64,000 nt of DNA from Thermicanus aegyptius DSM 12793 (GTDB lineage Bacteria; Bacillota; Bacilli; Thermicanales; Thermicanaceae), in contig NZ_KI783301.1 of NCBI RefSeq assembly GCF_000510645.1, forward strand, positions 1,898,420-1,962,419. The letters are read 5' to 3'. The translations under genes and the position numbers were made by a program. Under the pieces are notes generated by a model. It was not told the DNA's origin. It made no database searches and was given only the letters and a program-made list of their open reading frames with translations. This document shows positions 55,299-63,479 of this stretch, one piece after another (position 1 is the stretch's first letter; every line of letters starts with the position of its first letter).

Positions 55299-55309
55299 CC
55301 CCCCCCCAA
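55299..55309. repeat. C-homopolymer run
   Basis: A run of ten to eleven C in an otherwise AT-rich spacer between the divergent stalk-domain and XRE genes. A slippage-prone tract upstream of a secreted protein could vary in length, but it is also the kind of place where reads err. Confidence 0.6.
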
Positions 55310-55428
55310 TGGATACATGACTTTTGAACCACACTCTCACGACAAAATTCTCAACCCGTATTTTAATGATTACCGATACATTTGTCTATTGACTTTAAGT
55401 CACATTATCAACTGAAATTGTACAATTT

Positions 55429-55457
55429 TTGACTCCTTATTCCGATAAAATTAAATA
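55429..55457 (+). promoter_or_regulatory. Probable promoter of the XRE regulator
   Basis: TTGACT (55429-55434), a 17-bp spacer, and TAAATA (55452-55457), 34 bp before the GTG start. Hexamers and spacing match the vegetative consensus with three mismatches in all. Confidence 0.6.
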
Positions 55458-55491
55458 GATATGTTTTTGTAAGGTAGGAGGTTATATTTAA

Positions 55492-56281
55492 GTGGACATT
55501 CGAACAGAATTTGGTCAAAGGGTTAGGGAACTTCGAGCCAGATGCGGAATGTCACAAGAAATGCTGGCTCATCGAGCGGGGCTGGATCGAACATACATCA
55601 GCGGGGTGGAACGCGGGGAACGAAATATCAGTATCGTCAATATCGAGAAGATCGCGTCAGCACTCTGTGTATCAGTCGAATATCTGTTCTTCAACGAAAG
55701 ATTTTCGACAACCTCTACATATCAACCCAAGGATTTTTGATATACGGTTCAAACAAAGATTTAAATATCATATTGACAGCGAAAAGAAACTACTTGCATT
55801 TCAGGTGAAAGGGTTATTTTCAGATCAACGTGATGTTGATTATCTATCTTCAGTTATCATCGGTGTTTGCACTGCGTTTGAGACAGAAGAATTGAACTTC
55901 TTAGTCGATCATCGGGATATGAAAACACCTGACGGTGAAATTGCCGTTTATTCTCCAGAGATTGCAGAACGTGCAGTTGTATTCCAACAGGAACTTTTAA
56001 AAAACAGTAAATGAGTCGTTGCTTTATGCAATTCGGGATACATGGTTCAGGGTTTGAACCATGTAGCTACACAAAGTGGGATTATCTATAAAGCTACTCA
56101 TCTCTATGGGCAAGATAAAGAAATGGTCGATACGGCTTATGAGCTTCTGGGTATCCACGATAATGAATTAATCAAAACCAAAGCTCAACGAGTTACCCCC
56201 AAGAAGGGCTTGCAAATCCAAACGAAAAAATACCACTTCTTGATTCAACAGAGGTTTACCAATCGCCTTGCATCTGGGTAA
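55492..56281 (+). pseudogene. XRE-family regulator with C-terminal sensor-like domain, broken by two lesions
   Basis: GTG 55492 follows TAGGAGG. The first 60 residues are a Cro/C1 helix-turn-helix (MSQEMLAHRAGLDRTYISGV). At 55733-55738 the frame hits a stop after KDF; removing one T from the GGATTTTTGA run restores KDFDIRFKQRFKYHIDSEKK and about 90 more residues. A second in-frame stop (TGA at about 56012, K-N-S-K-stop) is followed in the same frame by VVALCNSGYMVQGLNHVATQ, where a CGA (Arg) codon would keep the protein going to about 56281. Repaired, it is ~262 aa: HTH plus a domain like those on some Paenibacillus/Bacillus XRE regulators. Either a true pseudogene or sequence errors. Confidence 0.75.
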
Positions 56282-56291
56282 CTCCAAATAA

Positions 56292-56330
56292 AAAAGGGAT
56301 ATTGCTGACCTCCAGTCGCAATGTCCCTTT
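56292..56330. terminator. Terminator between XRE pseudogene and DUF262 gene
   Basis: AAAGGGATATTGC pairs with GCAATGTCCCTTT. It lies between two convergent genes; A-runs on one side and T-runs on the other let it serve both. Confidence 0.82.
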
Positions 56331-56377
56331 AGCAAATATGGTCAAACCGTTCCCATACTGTCGTATGACTCAAAAAA

Positions 56378-57409
56378 TCATTTTCCTTGCGCTAAGGAAT
56401 TGGCAAAGGCTTCTAAATCTTGAACCATAAGATCCGTTCGTCTTTGTATAACTTCTTTGTTAGCCGTTTTTCTGCTTAAGGTCTCACCAAATTCAGAATC
56501 CTTGTCGTATTCATCAATCAGGAATTTTTGCGCCCACTGTCCGAACTCTGCCGCTGATAAATTCTTTTCCTGCGCTTTTCGTGCTGCAACAAAGAGGGAG
56601 GGAACAACCGATTTCTTTAGTCTTTTGAACATTTGCAATGTCCAATCTTGGAAGCCCTCAATCATGTATTCAGCACTTTTTTCAATCTCGCTAACAATCA
56701 CTGGATCAATTGGCGTCTTCCCAATCTCACGCATATACAACTTCATATCCTTGCCGGAAAAAGACATATCTCGTCCAGAAAGAAGGGCGATAACTTGGAC
56801 AACCGTTTTCCGATCAACATACCTCTCGATATCGGCTTTGGTAAAATTGATTCTTTGGAAAAGCTCGGATTCCGTGATGCGTTTCAGAATTGAACGGTTA
56901 TCCTCACCAAGTAGGACTTGAGACTGTTCAATATCCGATAACGGCTTGGTTTGATTAACGCGGTAGAAAATCTCCTCTACTTCCTCAAGGGAATACGATT
57001 CATCGAAAATCGTTACGGAGAAGCTATACCCCATCACTGCTTGCTTGAGGTCTTCAGGCAACTCGCTAAACTTCAAACCTGAAACGGATATGTCTCCGAC
57101 CATCGGAGTGTCATCGGACAAAGCAAAACCGTCATCAACGAATAAAAACAAAGTGTTCAAACGTTGGAGACAATCAACTACATAATAGATGTAATCGGGC
57201 TTACTTGCATTGCTATCCAGAACGTCACCGTTTTTCCAAACCAATAAGTTCGGAATGTAACCATCGGTCAAGACCGTGTGCATTAAGAGGCTTTGCCAAC
57301 TGCGATCCTTTCGACGAACGTATCGACGCTGAAACGGAAGATCAAAATTAATTCGATCTTTCAATTTGAGTAAATTATACGTAGTCCACTGAACTGTTGA
57401 TCTTGCCAA
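56378..57409 (-). CDS. DUF262 (GmrSD N-terminal-like) protein
   Basis: 343 aa. The ParB-like DUF262 fold is indicated by LPFQRRYVRRKDRSWQSLLM (the 'F-Q-R-x-Y-x-W' element), PNLLVWK, and YVVDCLQRLNTLFLFVDDGF, where the family has (I/V)-D-G-Q-Q-R-L-T-T-L; here Asp is kept but G-Q is C-L. No C-terminal HNH (DUF1524) is present, so it resembles the stand-alone or GmrS-like half of type IV restriction systems. DUF262 acts in nucleotide-dependent phage defence (GmrSD, BrxU, SspE) . The changed motif leaves activity open. A ~110-bp gap separates it from the orphan genes upstream. Confidence 0.85.
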   Translation of the reverse strand: MARSTVQWTTYNLLKLKDRINFDLPFQRRYVRRKDRSWQSLLMHTVLTDGYIPNLLVWKNGDVLDSNASKPDYIYYVVDCLQRLNTLFLFVDDGFALSDDTPMVGDISVSGLKFSELPEDLKQAVMGYSFSVTIFDESYSLEEVEEIFYRVNQTKPLSDIEQSQVLLGEDNRSILKRITESELFQRINFTKADIERYVDRKTVVQVIALLSGRDMSFSGKDMKLYMREIGKTPIDPVIVSEIEKSAEYMIEGFQDWTLQMFKRLKKSVVPSLFVAARKAQEKNLSAAEFGQWAQKFLIDEYDKDSEFGETLSRKTANKEVIQRRTDLMVQDLEAFANSLAQGK

Positions 57410-57519
57410 AATTATCCCACCTTTGAGAGGAACTTTAATTAAAAAAACTACTTATTATTTTACCACTTATCCGAGCAATCGTATATTGCGTTTAGCCATC
57501 CAAACAGGAAATCGAAAAA

Positions 57520-57840
57520 TTAAGTAGAATGATACGCTTTGTAGAAGCTGATCCCTTGCTTGACCCCGCTAAAAAACATAAACTCCTTAACGAATAATGA
57601 CTTCCTGTCCATCACTTCCTGCAGGGCAGTTACCAGTTCAAGCTGGTCATCAAACAAGGATTTTTTCAGATCTGCTATAAGCTGCTGCTCACGATGTTGA
57701 TCTTCCTCAGGTACATCTTTATCCCGATTGTCTAAAACGATCAATCTCATCTCATTTAAAAGTGCAGTTCCAATACAAGCAGGTAAACCAATGTCCTCCG
57801 TCAAGGTCTTTTGAGATACATTCCGATAGTGACAGTTCAA
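57520..57840 (-). CDS. Orphan protein, unknown function
   Basis: About 106 aa. I start it at TTG 57840 (M/L-NCHYRNVSQK), which has a perfect AAAGGAGGG eight bases before it; the longer frame to 57927 would overlap the upstream gene in another frame. Contains ALLNEMRLIVLDNRDKDVPE and a helical EEDQHREQQLIADLKKSLFD. Sixteen bases downstream of the 57857 gene, so the two are probably co-transcribed. Function unknown. Confidence 0.65.
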   Translation of the reverse strand: MNCHYRNVSQKTLTEDIGLPACIGTALLNEMRLIVLDNRDKDVPEEDQHREQQLIADLKKSLFDDQLELVTALQEVMDRKSLFVKEFMFFSGVKQGISFYKAYHST

Positions 57841-57856
57841 GAAGAATACCCTCCTT

Positions 57857-58231
57857 TTAACTAATGCTTTCGCATTGTTTGGCAAACTTGATCCCGATCC
57901 TGGCTCCAGCCAGATAGATCCCTTCATACCTTCGAGACATGTTGTCTTGGTTCACTTTACACCAGATCTGCAACTGCTCGTATTGGGAAACGGTCAGGCT
58001 ATCCTTCAGCTGCTTCATGATCTTCGAAAACTGGTCTTCCAAAAGCGAAAAATCATCGGTGGATTTTGCATCAAGCTCAATAACCCGACTATCCTCGAGA
58101 GACTGCCTTATTAAAGCAGGTAATTCGTCCTGATTTTGAGCTTCTTTAGATGGTGACCAAGGCAATGGCTTAAAGCTGTCCAAAGCCAAAATCTTGCCGG
58201 CATGTGAGACACCATTTCCTTGCAATTTCAT
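57857..58231 (-). CDS. Orphan protein, unknown function, partner of 57520 gene
   Basis: 124 aa, helical and acidic; QFSKIMKQLKDSLTVSQYEQ and CKVNQDNMSRRYEGIYLAGA stand out. The C-terminal YEGIYLAGARIGIKFAKQCE looks conserved, but no domain name comes to mind with confidence. ATG 58231 follows AAAGGAGGG. First of a two-gene unit with the 57520 gene. Confidence 0.7.
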   Translation of the reverse strand: MKLQGNGVSHAGKILALDSFKPLPWSPSKEAQNQDELPALIRQSLEDSRVIELDAKSTDDFSLLEDQFSKIMKQLKDSLTVSQYEQLQIWCKVNQDNMSRRYEGIYLAGARIGIKFAKQCESIS

Positions 58232-58319
58232 CCCTCCTTTGCAAATTGTGCTTGTACTTTACCGTAAATATTTAGTAATTGCAAGGAGTTTTATGATTGA
58301 TGGATAGGGGAGGGGAATA

Positions 58320-58360
58320 GAAAAAGCCGTTCGATACCCCTGAAGGGAGGGAACGGCTTT
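58320..58360 (-). terminator. Terminator of the 58391 gene
   Basis: On the minus strand AAAGCCGTTC and GAACGGCTTT are 10-bp arms followed by TTTTC. Confidence 0.88.
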
Positions 58361-58390
58361 AAATTGGGATTAGCGGTTTACCAAAGATGC

Positions 58391-58753
58391 TCAAGATGCT
58401 TGCTCGTTGATGTAATTAATAAACGCGGCAGGCGGTTGCTTCATCATCCCAAGAAGCTCTTTCAATTTAGATAGGGAAGTCGGATTAGCCCACTTCAATT
58501 GCTCGCCAACAAGATCATTTAGAATAGTGACTTTAAACAGCCCACCTTCATCTTCATCATCGTAATCGATGTAGACATCAAGGTCATCCTTTTGAAATCG
58601 AATGCTCTTGTAGAATCCAGAACTCTGCGTGTAGCTGCCGTATTGACCATTGTGATACCCTTTGAAAACAGGCGTAATATGGTTCTCCCTAGCCAAGTCA
58701 GATACCCACTTGTTTACCAACAAAATCATATCTTCCGTTGAAAGCTGAAGCAT
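58391..58753 (-). CDS. Orphan protein, unknown function
   Basis: 120 aa. Contains KGYHNGQYGSYTQSSGFYKS, a very acidic DVYIDYDDEDEGGLFKVTIL and a C-terminal helix. ATG 58753 follows AGGCGATC on the minus strand (GGAGGCG). Its acidic centre recalls anti-restriction or nucleoid-mimic proteins, but that is weak. Monocistronic with a clear terminator. Confidence 0.62.
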   Translation of the reverse strand: MLQLSTEDMILLVNKWVSDLARENHITPVFKGYHNGQYGSYTQSSGFYKSIRFQKDDLDVYIDYDDEDEGGLFKVTILNDLVGEQLKWANPTSLSKLKELLGMMKQPPAAFINYINEQAS

Positions 58754-58936
58754 TAGATCGCCTCCTGATTTTTGCTATGCCTATGTAAATCTGATGGCGA
58801 TCCGGCTCCAAAAAGTAAAAAGGTCAACCCCTAAATACGAAGTCGACCCCATATGGGGGATAAGACATGAAGAACCTTGGTTACTCTTCAATTACTAACC
58901 AATCCAACAGAATCAAGTTGTACTGATTTTAGCGAG

Positions 58937-59773
58937 CTACTCCATAAACTCTTCCTCTCGCTCTTCCGCCATTGATACCCCATAACGACGATATTCATCA
59001 TAAATAACGGTTCCCTCTAGATCAATAATACCAAGGTTCGTTTGACCATTCACTTGATTTTCGAGAGCCGTTAAACTCGGGTGGAAAATAACCCCTTGCT
59101 CCACCCAATAATTCAAGATTGCTGTGACCTCTTTATCAAAATTATAAGAGGACTTCACCCCAAGGACTCGAACATCGAGGTTTTCCCTATACGTGTAGGG
59201 AATTACATAAAGATACACGTAGTTCCCGTTTTGTAAGGCTAACTTACAACCCTTAAAATAAACTCTACGCTTATTTGGAGTTAAAATTAAGGCACACATG
59301 TTTAGACGGTAAACATATTTTCTCGGAAGAATATAGATGTACTTACGTCCAAAACTGGTATCAACGTAATCCACGTACTTAAACCCCTCGGAGGGCTTAT
59401 GCTCCCTTCCATCCACAAATCTTCTCAAACCAATCGAAATCTTACTGACCACCGCTACACAATCATGACTAACTGGAATTTGATCATAAACATAATTACC
59501 CGAACTATCCCGACGAAATGATCCATCCGAAAGAACTTGACGCTTCTTCAGAGTCGTTCGACCCACTAACTGAACTTCTTGCTCATTCAAACGATCAAAA
59601 AACATCTCCGTTACCCCTTTAACGAGAGCCATACGACCCTTCGGAATGCCGTTAATCATAGTATCCAATCGAGGTAATGGCAAATCCGTAATCTTAAATG
59701 AATGTGCCATACTTCTACGACCATTCATCATATCTCTAAACTCTTTCGCAAAGACTGCATCGTTTGTCTGCAT
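58937..59773 (-). CDS. Unknown protein
   Basis: 278 aa, soluble, no motif recognised. N-terminal MNGRRSMAHSFKITDLPLPR, then a beta-rich middle with FGRKYIYILPRKYVYRLNMC and ANKRRVYFKG-like TPNKRRVYFKGCKL, and a very acidic end (AEEREEEFME). Start ATG 59773 behind AAAGAGGTG. A loose hairpin at about 58820-58848 (GGTCGAC ... GTTGACC on the minus strand, with a T-run) may end it. Confidence 0.65.
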   Translation of the reverse strand: MQTNDAVFAKEFRDMMNGRRSMAHSFKITDLPLPRLDTMINGIPKGRMALVKGVTEMFFDRLNEQEVQLVGRTTLKKRQVLSDGSFRRDSSGNYVYDQIPVSHDCVAVVSKISIGLRRFVDGREHKPSEGFKYVDYVDTSFGRKYIYILPRKYVYRLNMCALILTPNKRRVYFKGCKLALQNGNYVYLYVIPYTYRENLDVRVLGVKSSYNFDKEVTAILNYWVEQGVIFHPSLTALENQVNGQTNLGIIDLEGTVIYDEYRRYGVSMAEEREEEFME

Positions 59774-59960
59774 AAAACTCCCACCTCTTTATAAAAGAAG
59801 GACTTTAATCACTAAATATATTAATTTATGAAGAAAAATATAATAGGCTCCGTTCAAAGCTTTGTGGGTATACCCCCAAAAGAATGTAAATTTGAGGACG
59901 CATTGTGATCACCAACTCAATTACCTTCGAAAAGAGTTACCTCATAAAGGTATTTACGAG

Positions 59961-60575
59961 CTATTTTATAAATACGATATAGACCTTGTCCAACGTCAGC
60001 GGCTGATCTTTCTCGTAAATCGTTACCGTGTCTTTCAAGTCTGCAGGTAAATTCTTAATTAAGTGCTGCGCGGCGGATAAAGTATGGTCGCCAAAGTCAT
60101 AGATCACCAAAAATTTATAAGCTTCGGTCGGATCAAGCGACTTCATTTTGGTTTTGCCTGTAAGCAACCCCTTAATATCATCAATGATACCCCTTTTCTG
60201 GTTGGAACCAAATACGTAACCGTTATTAATCGGTTTATTACATTTGATCTCGGCTACGATCTTTATATCTCCGATGACCATTAGATCATAACCATTATTG
60301 CTTGGCTTGGTGTTAAGCACCTGATCCAAGTAAACCTGATATTTCTCCTTAACGAAAGGGAATCCGTCGCTAAGCCAGTCAAGGAAGCGAATCGTTGTCT
60401 TGTAAGTAAGGATGTTATGTATGTCTTTCAGAGTGGTCTTGATGTCCTCGAAATCCTCAACTGATAGCCTGGAATAGTAATCGTTGTTACTGCCGGTTAT
60501 TTTGTCCGCGATGAATCGGTTGAAGCCTTCTTTCAGTTCGGTTTCCCGATTATATGGCTGGCTCATGAATAACAA
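59961..60575 (-). CDS. Putative PD-(D/E)XK nuclease-fold protein
   Basis: 204 aa. The motif YDLMVIGDIKIVAEIKCNKP fits a PD-(D/E)XK core: an Asp at the start of a strand, then E-I-K (D-x(10)-E-x-K). This fold occurs in restriction enzymes and other DNA-cutting proteins; the first-helix Glu (TELKEGF) would complete it. Start ATG 60575; RBS GGGGTTG. It follows hsdS on the same strand with a terminator between them (60672-60705), so it is a separate unit. Could be a companion nuclease or a stand-alone defence gene. Confidence 0.6.
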   Translation of the reverse strand: MLFMSQPYNRETELKEGFNRFIADKITGSNNDYYSRLSVEDFEDIKTTLKDIHNILTYKTTIRFLDWLSDGFPFVKEKYQVYLDQVLNTKPSNNGYDLMVIGDIKIVAEIKCNKPINNGYVFGSNQKRGIIDDIKGLLTGKTKMKSLDPTEAYKFLVIYDFGDHTLSAAQHLIKNLPADLKDTVTIYEKDQPLTLDKVYIVFIK

Positions 60576-60671
60576 CCCCCAATGATCAAATTAAGACCAT
60601 TATACAAGAGAAGCAAATTTCCTGTAAGTAATTGGGGTTTGTGACTGGAGTGTTGTGAGTCGTAGTATAGT

Positions 60672-60705
60672 TAAAAAAGATCGACCCCTATTGAGATCGA
60701 TCTTT
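60672..60705 (-). terminator. Terminator after hsdS
   Basis: On the minus strand AAAGATCGATCTC and ... TCGATCTTT form a hairpin (arms AAAGATCGA/TCGATCTTT) followed by TTTAACT, 42 bp past the hsdS stop. Confidence 0.8.
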
Positions 60706-60746
60706 CTTTAAAAACGTTTGACTTCCACCAATACCGTTTCCTGATA

Positions 60747-61922
60747 TCAAACGAACATCTGCTGCAACAAACCATTTTTCAACTGTATGAGGGATTCGAA
60801 TTTCGATTCTTCCTTGGAGATTTTTTCTTCTAAGGTAAACAGAAACGAAGCAATCTTCTTCTGTTCCTCAATCGAAGGCAGAGGGATCTCAAGACTTCTG
60901 ATGGAATCCCACTCAGTTCTCGGCATCTTGGAACCTGACGATATATTCGCTGCCTGTTGAAAAGTATCACTTTGAATTATAAAATACAAAAATTCATTAG
61001 TAATTCTAGGACTTTTTGATGTCAAAACCCAAATTTCTGATGAGCAAATCCCATCAAATGTTGCATACCAATACTTCTTAAGGTACGGTCGTAATTTCCC
61101 AAATAAAACGGAGCCTTTAGCAAACTCATTTTTAGTACTTTGTTGCTCCTGTGATAAGTAAAAACCGTTGATTCGCCCCCTATTACCGACAATATTCTCC
61201 AGTTCAATACATGGCGCGTTCGTCTTACTTTGTGGAATGATCTTATTAGAATTGTTTGTGGCAACTTGCTCGAACAATTCACTGTCCCATTCAGGAAAAT
61301 CCTGTCCATTCTCATCTTTGAACCGAATTTCCTGCGAGAAAATCTTCTGGAGCATACCTTTCTTGAACAACTCCAACTGCTCGATCTTCTCCTGTTGCTT
61401 CTCGATCTTTTGATCGAGGAGGGAGAAGAAAGAAGCGATTTTTTGTTGTTCTTCGATGCTTGGTAAATGTATTTTTGTATCCAACAAATCTTTGTTATAC
61501 AACCTCTTAACAGTTCCGCCTTCCAATTTACTCCAAACAATCGTCTGGTAGTAATAATAGAGATATTTGTTTAATAATCTATCACTTGTAACGTTTAACC
61601 AAACAATATTTGAATCTTGGTAATAGGCATCCTCACCCTTATATTCAACAATTCTCCCGATTGTTCCAGCTGCCGATATCAGAATATCCCCTTTTTTGGG
61701 ATAAGGATACTTTTCTTTGTACTCAGAAAATAACTTTCTAGAAATAAAAGCGTCCGGAGTTCTACCAAACGTCCCTATTTTATAAAATGGAACCTCTCCA
61801 GTACTACTTGTTTGGTGTTCAAATATCCGTCTACACATTAAAACCGTCCCTAGATCTCCAAGTGTAGCATTATCCCATTCATCTTCAAACCCTTTAAATC
61901 TTAACTTTGGAACACAAGCCAT
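60747..61922 (-). CDS. hsdS: Type I restriction-modification specificity subunit HsdS
   Basis: 391 aa. Two target recognition domains (about 1-150 and 205-345), each followed by a conserved helical spacer: LPSIEEQQKIASFFSLLDQK (150s) and LPSIEEQKKIASFLFTLEEK (end). Each domain reads half of a bipartite DNA site. It directs both methylation and cleavage by the HsdMR complex. Starts 3 bp after hsdM, so the two are co-translated. The recognised sequence cannot be told by reading. Confidence 0.93.
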   Translation of the reverse strand: MACVPKLRFKGFEDEWDNATLGDLGTVLMCRRIFEHQTSSTGEVPFYKIGTFGRTPDAFISRKLFSEYKEKYPYPKKGDILISAAGTIGRIVEYKGEDAYYQDSNIVWLNVTSDRLLNKYLYYYYQTIVWSKLEGGTVKRLYNKDLLDTKIHLPSIEEQQKIASFFSLLDQKIEKQQEKIEQLELFKKGMLQKIFSQEIRFKDENGQDFPEWDSELFEQVATNNSNKIIPQSKTNAPCIELENIVGNRGRINGFYLSQEQQSTKNEFAKGSVLFGKLRPYLKKYWYATFDGICSSEIWVLTSKSPRITNEFLYFIIQSDTFQQAANISSGSKMPRTEWDSIRSLEIPLPSIEEQKKIASFLFTLEEKISKEESKFESLIQLKNGLLQQMFV

Positions 61923-61925
61923 CCT

Positions 61926-63479
61926 CTATTCCCCCAATTCCCTGAGGTACTTTTCAAGCTCAATATCGATTTTAGTAATCTCGGCGTCGATTTCTTTTAG
62001 ACGAGCCTGAATCAAATCCAGATCAACTGGCTCTTCTTTTTCGAAGGTATCTACATAACGTGGGATATTGAGGTTATAATTGTTTTGTCGAATATCCGCT
62101 AGCGATACTGCATTGGAGTACTTTTCAATGGTCTGACGTGTCTTATAGGTTTCTACAATCTTCTCAACATCTTCGTCACGCAAGCGGTTCTGGTTCTTCC
62201 CTTTCTCAAAATCGTTGGAAGCATCAATGAACAGAATATTATCATTCGCTTCTCGGCATTTTTTGAACACCAAAATGCATGTTGGAATCGTTGTCCCGAA
62301 GAAGATATTGGCAGGTAAACCAATCACCGCATCCAAGTAGTTCTTCTCTTCAATCAAGTATTTGCGAATAACCCCTTCAGCCGCGCCGCGAAACAATACC
62401 CCGTGAGGAAGGACAACTGCCATTGTTCCATTATCGTCAAGGTGGTGAATCATATGTTGAACAAAGGCGAAATCAGCTTTGGACTTGGGAGCTAGCTTAC
62501 CATAAGCACTGAAACGCTCGTCTTGCAGGAACTTCTCATCCGCACTCCATTTAGCAGAGTAGGGGGGATTCGCTACTACAGCTTCGAAGCGCATACCAAG
62601 ATGTCGCGGCTCCTCTAAACTATCAGCATTCTGGATGTCAAAATTATGGTAAGACACACCATGCAAAAGCATGTTCATTCGAGCCAAGTTATAAGTAGTT
62701 GAGGTTTTCTCTTGCCCGTAAAACTTCCGTACATTCGCTTCTTTGGCAACCCTCAAGAGCAATGACCCCGAACCACAAGTCGGGTCATACACATTTCTCA
62801 AATCCTTCTTCCCCAATGTCACTATCTTGGCAATGATTTTTGAAACCTGTGGTGGAGTATAGAACTCACCAGCTTTTTTACCCGCATTAGCTGCAAATTG
62901 CCCAATCAAATACTCATATGCGTCTCCCAAAACATCTATGTCCGCATCATTATGCATGAAAGGAATGTCATTAATATTAACCATGACCTTAGCGATCAGC
63001 TTGGAACGAGACTTAACATCACGACCCAATTTTGAGGAACTCAAATCCATATCATCGAACAGATTTTGGAAGTCTTCCTGACTCGCCGCTCCAAGGGTTG
63101 ATTCGGTTACTTTGTTAATTGCTTTCTGTAACATTTCAATGTCAAACTTACCTTGCTCACCTTTACGAATTTCTTCAATCATACTCGAAAACAGGTAATC
63201 GGGCTCGATGACGTAACCTATTTCCTGAATGAGTTGATCTTTTAAGGCGTCACGGTAAGTTTGATCCTTCCAAGCATCCCTGAAAGAAATATTATCTTTT
63301 TCAAGCAGCATGTTAACCCGATCCTCAGTTTTGTCCGATAAGTAACGATAAAAGATCAACCCGAGAATATAGTTTTTGAACTCATAAGCTTCAAGTTGAC
63401 CTCGAAGATCATTCGCCATATCCCAAAGCTTCTTATGTAATTCGGCTTGTTGATGACGCTGCAACTCAGTCGTTGTCAT
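61926..63479 (-). CDS. hsdM: Type I restriction-modification methyltransferase HsdM
   Basis: About 517 aa N6-adenine methyltransferase subunit. N-terminal HsdM domain (LHKKLWDMANDLRGQLEAYE), SAM motif DPTCGSGSLLL, and the catalytic NPPYS in VVANPPYSAKWS; the coiled C-terminus binds HsdS. I use ATG 63479 (MTTTELQRHQ), which follows AGGAGG and overlaps the stop of the gene before it (ATGA), rather than the in-frame start at 63536. HsdR is not in the window. Confidence 0.95.
   Translation of the reverse strand: MTTTELQRHQQAELHKKLWDMANDLRGQLEAYEFKNYILGLIFYRYLSDKTEDRVNMLLEKDNISFRDAWKDQTYRDALKDQLIQEIGYVIEPDYLFSSMIEEIRKGEQGKFDIEMLQKAINKVTESTLGAASQEDFQNLFDDMDLSSSKLGRDVKSRSKLIAKVMVNINDIPFMHNDADIDVLGDAYEYLIGQFAANAGKKAGEFYTPPQVSKIIAKIVTLGKKDLRNVYDPTCGSGSLLLRVAKEANVRKFYGQEKTSTTYNLARMNMLLHGVSYHNFDIQNADSLEEPRHLGMRFEAVVANPPYSAKWSADEKFLQDERFSAYGKLAPKSKADFAFVQHMIHHLDDNGTMAVVLPHGVLFRGAAEGVIRKYLIEEKNYLDAVIGLPANIFFGTTIPTCILVFKKCREANDNILFIDASNDFEKGKNQNRLRDEDVEKIVETYKTRQTIEKYSNAVSLADIRQNNYNLNIPRYVDTFEKEEPVDLDLIQARLKEIDAEITKIDIELEKYLRELGE

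Noticed and set aside
58755-58936. Short repeats as a possible attachment site
   Set aside because: The sequence is explained by a weak terminator hairpin of the 58937 gene; no match to the maf junction was seen.
59774-59960. tRNA-like or other RNA gene in the spacer
   Set aside because: No cloverleaf or conserved RNA motif could be drawn; only a short GGGTATACCC palindrome is there.
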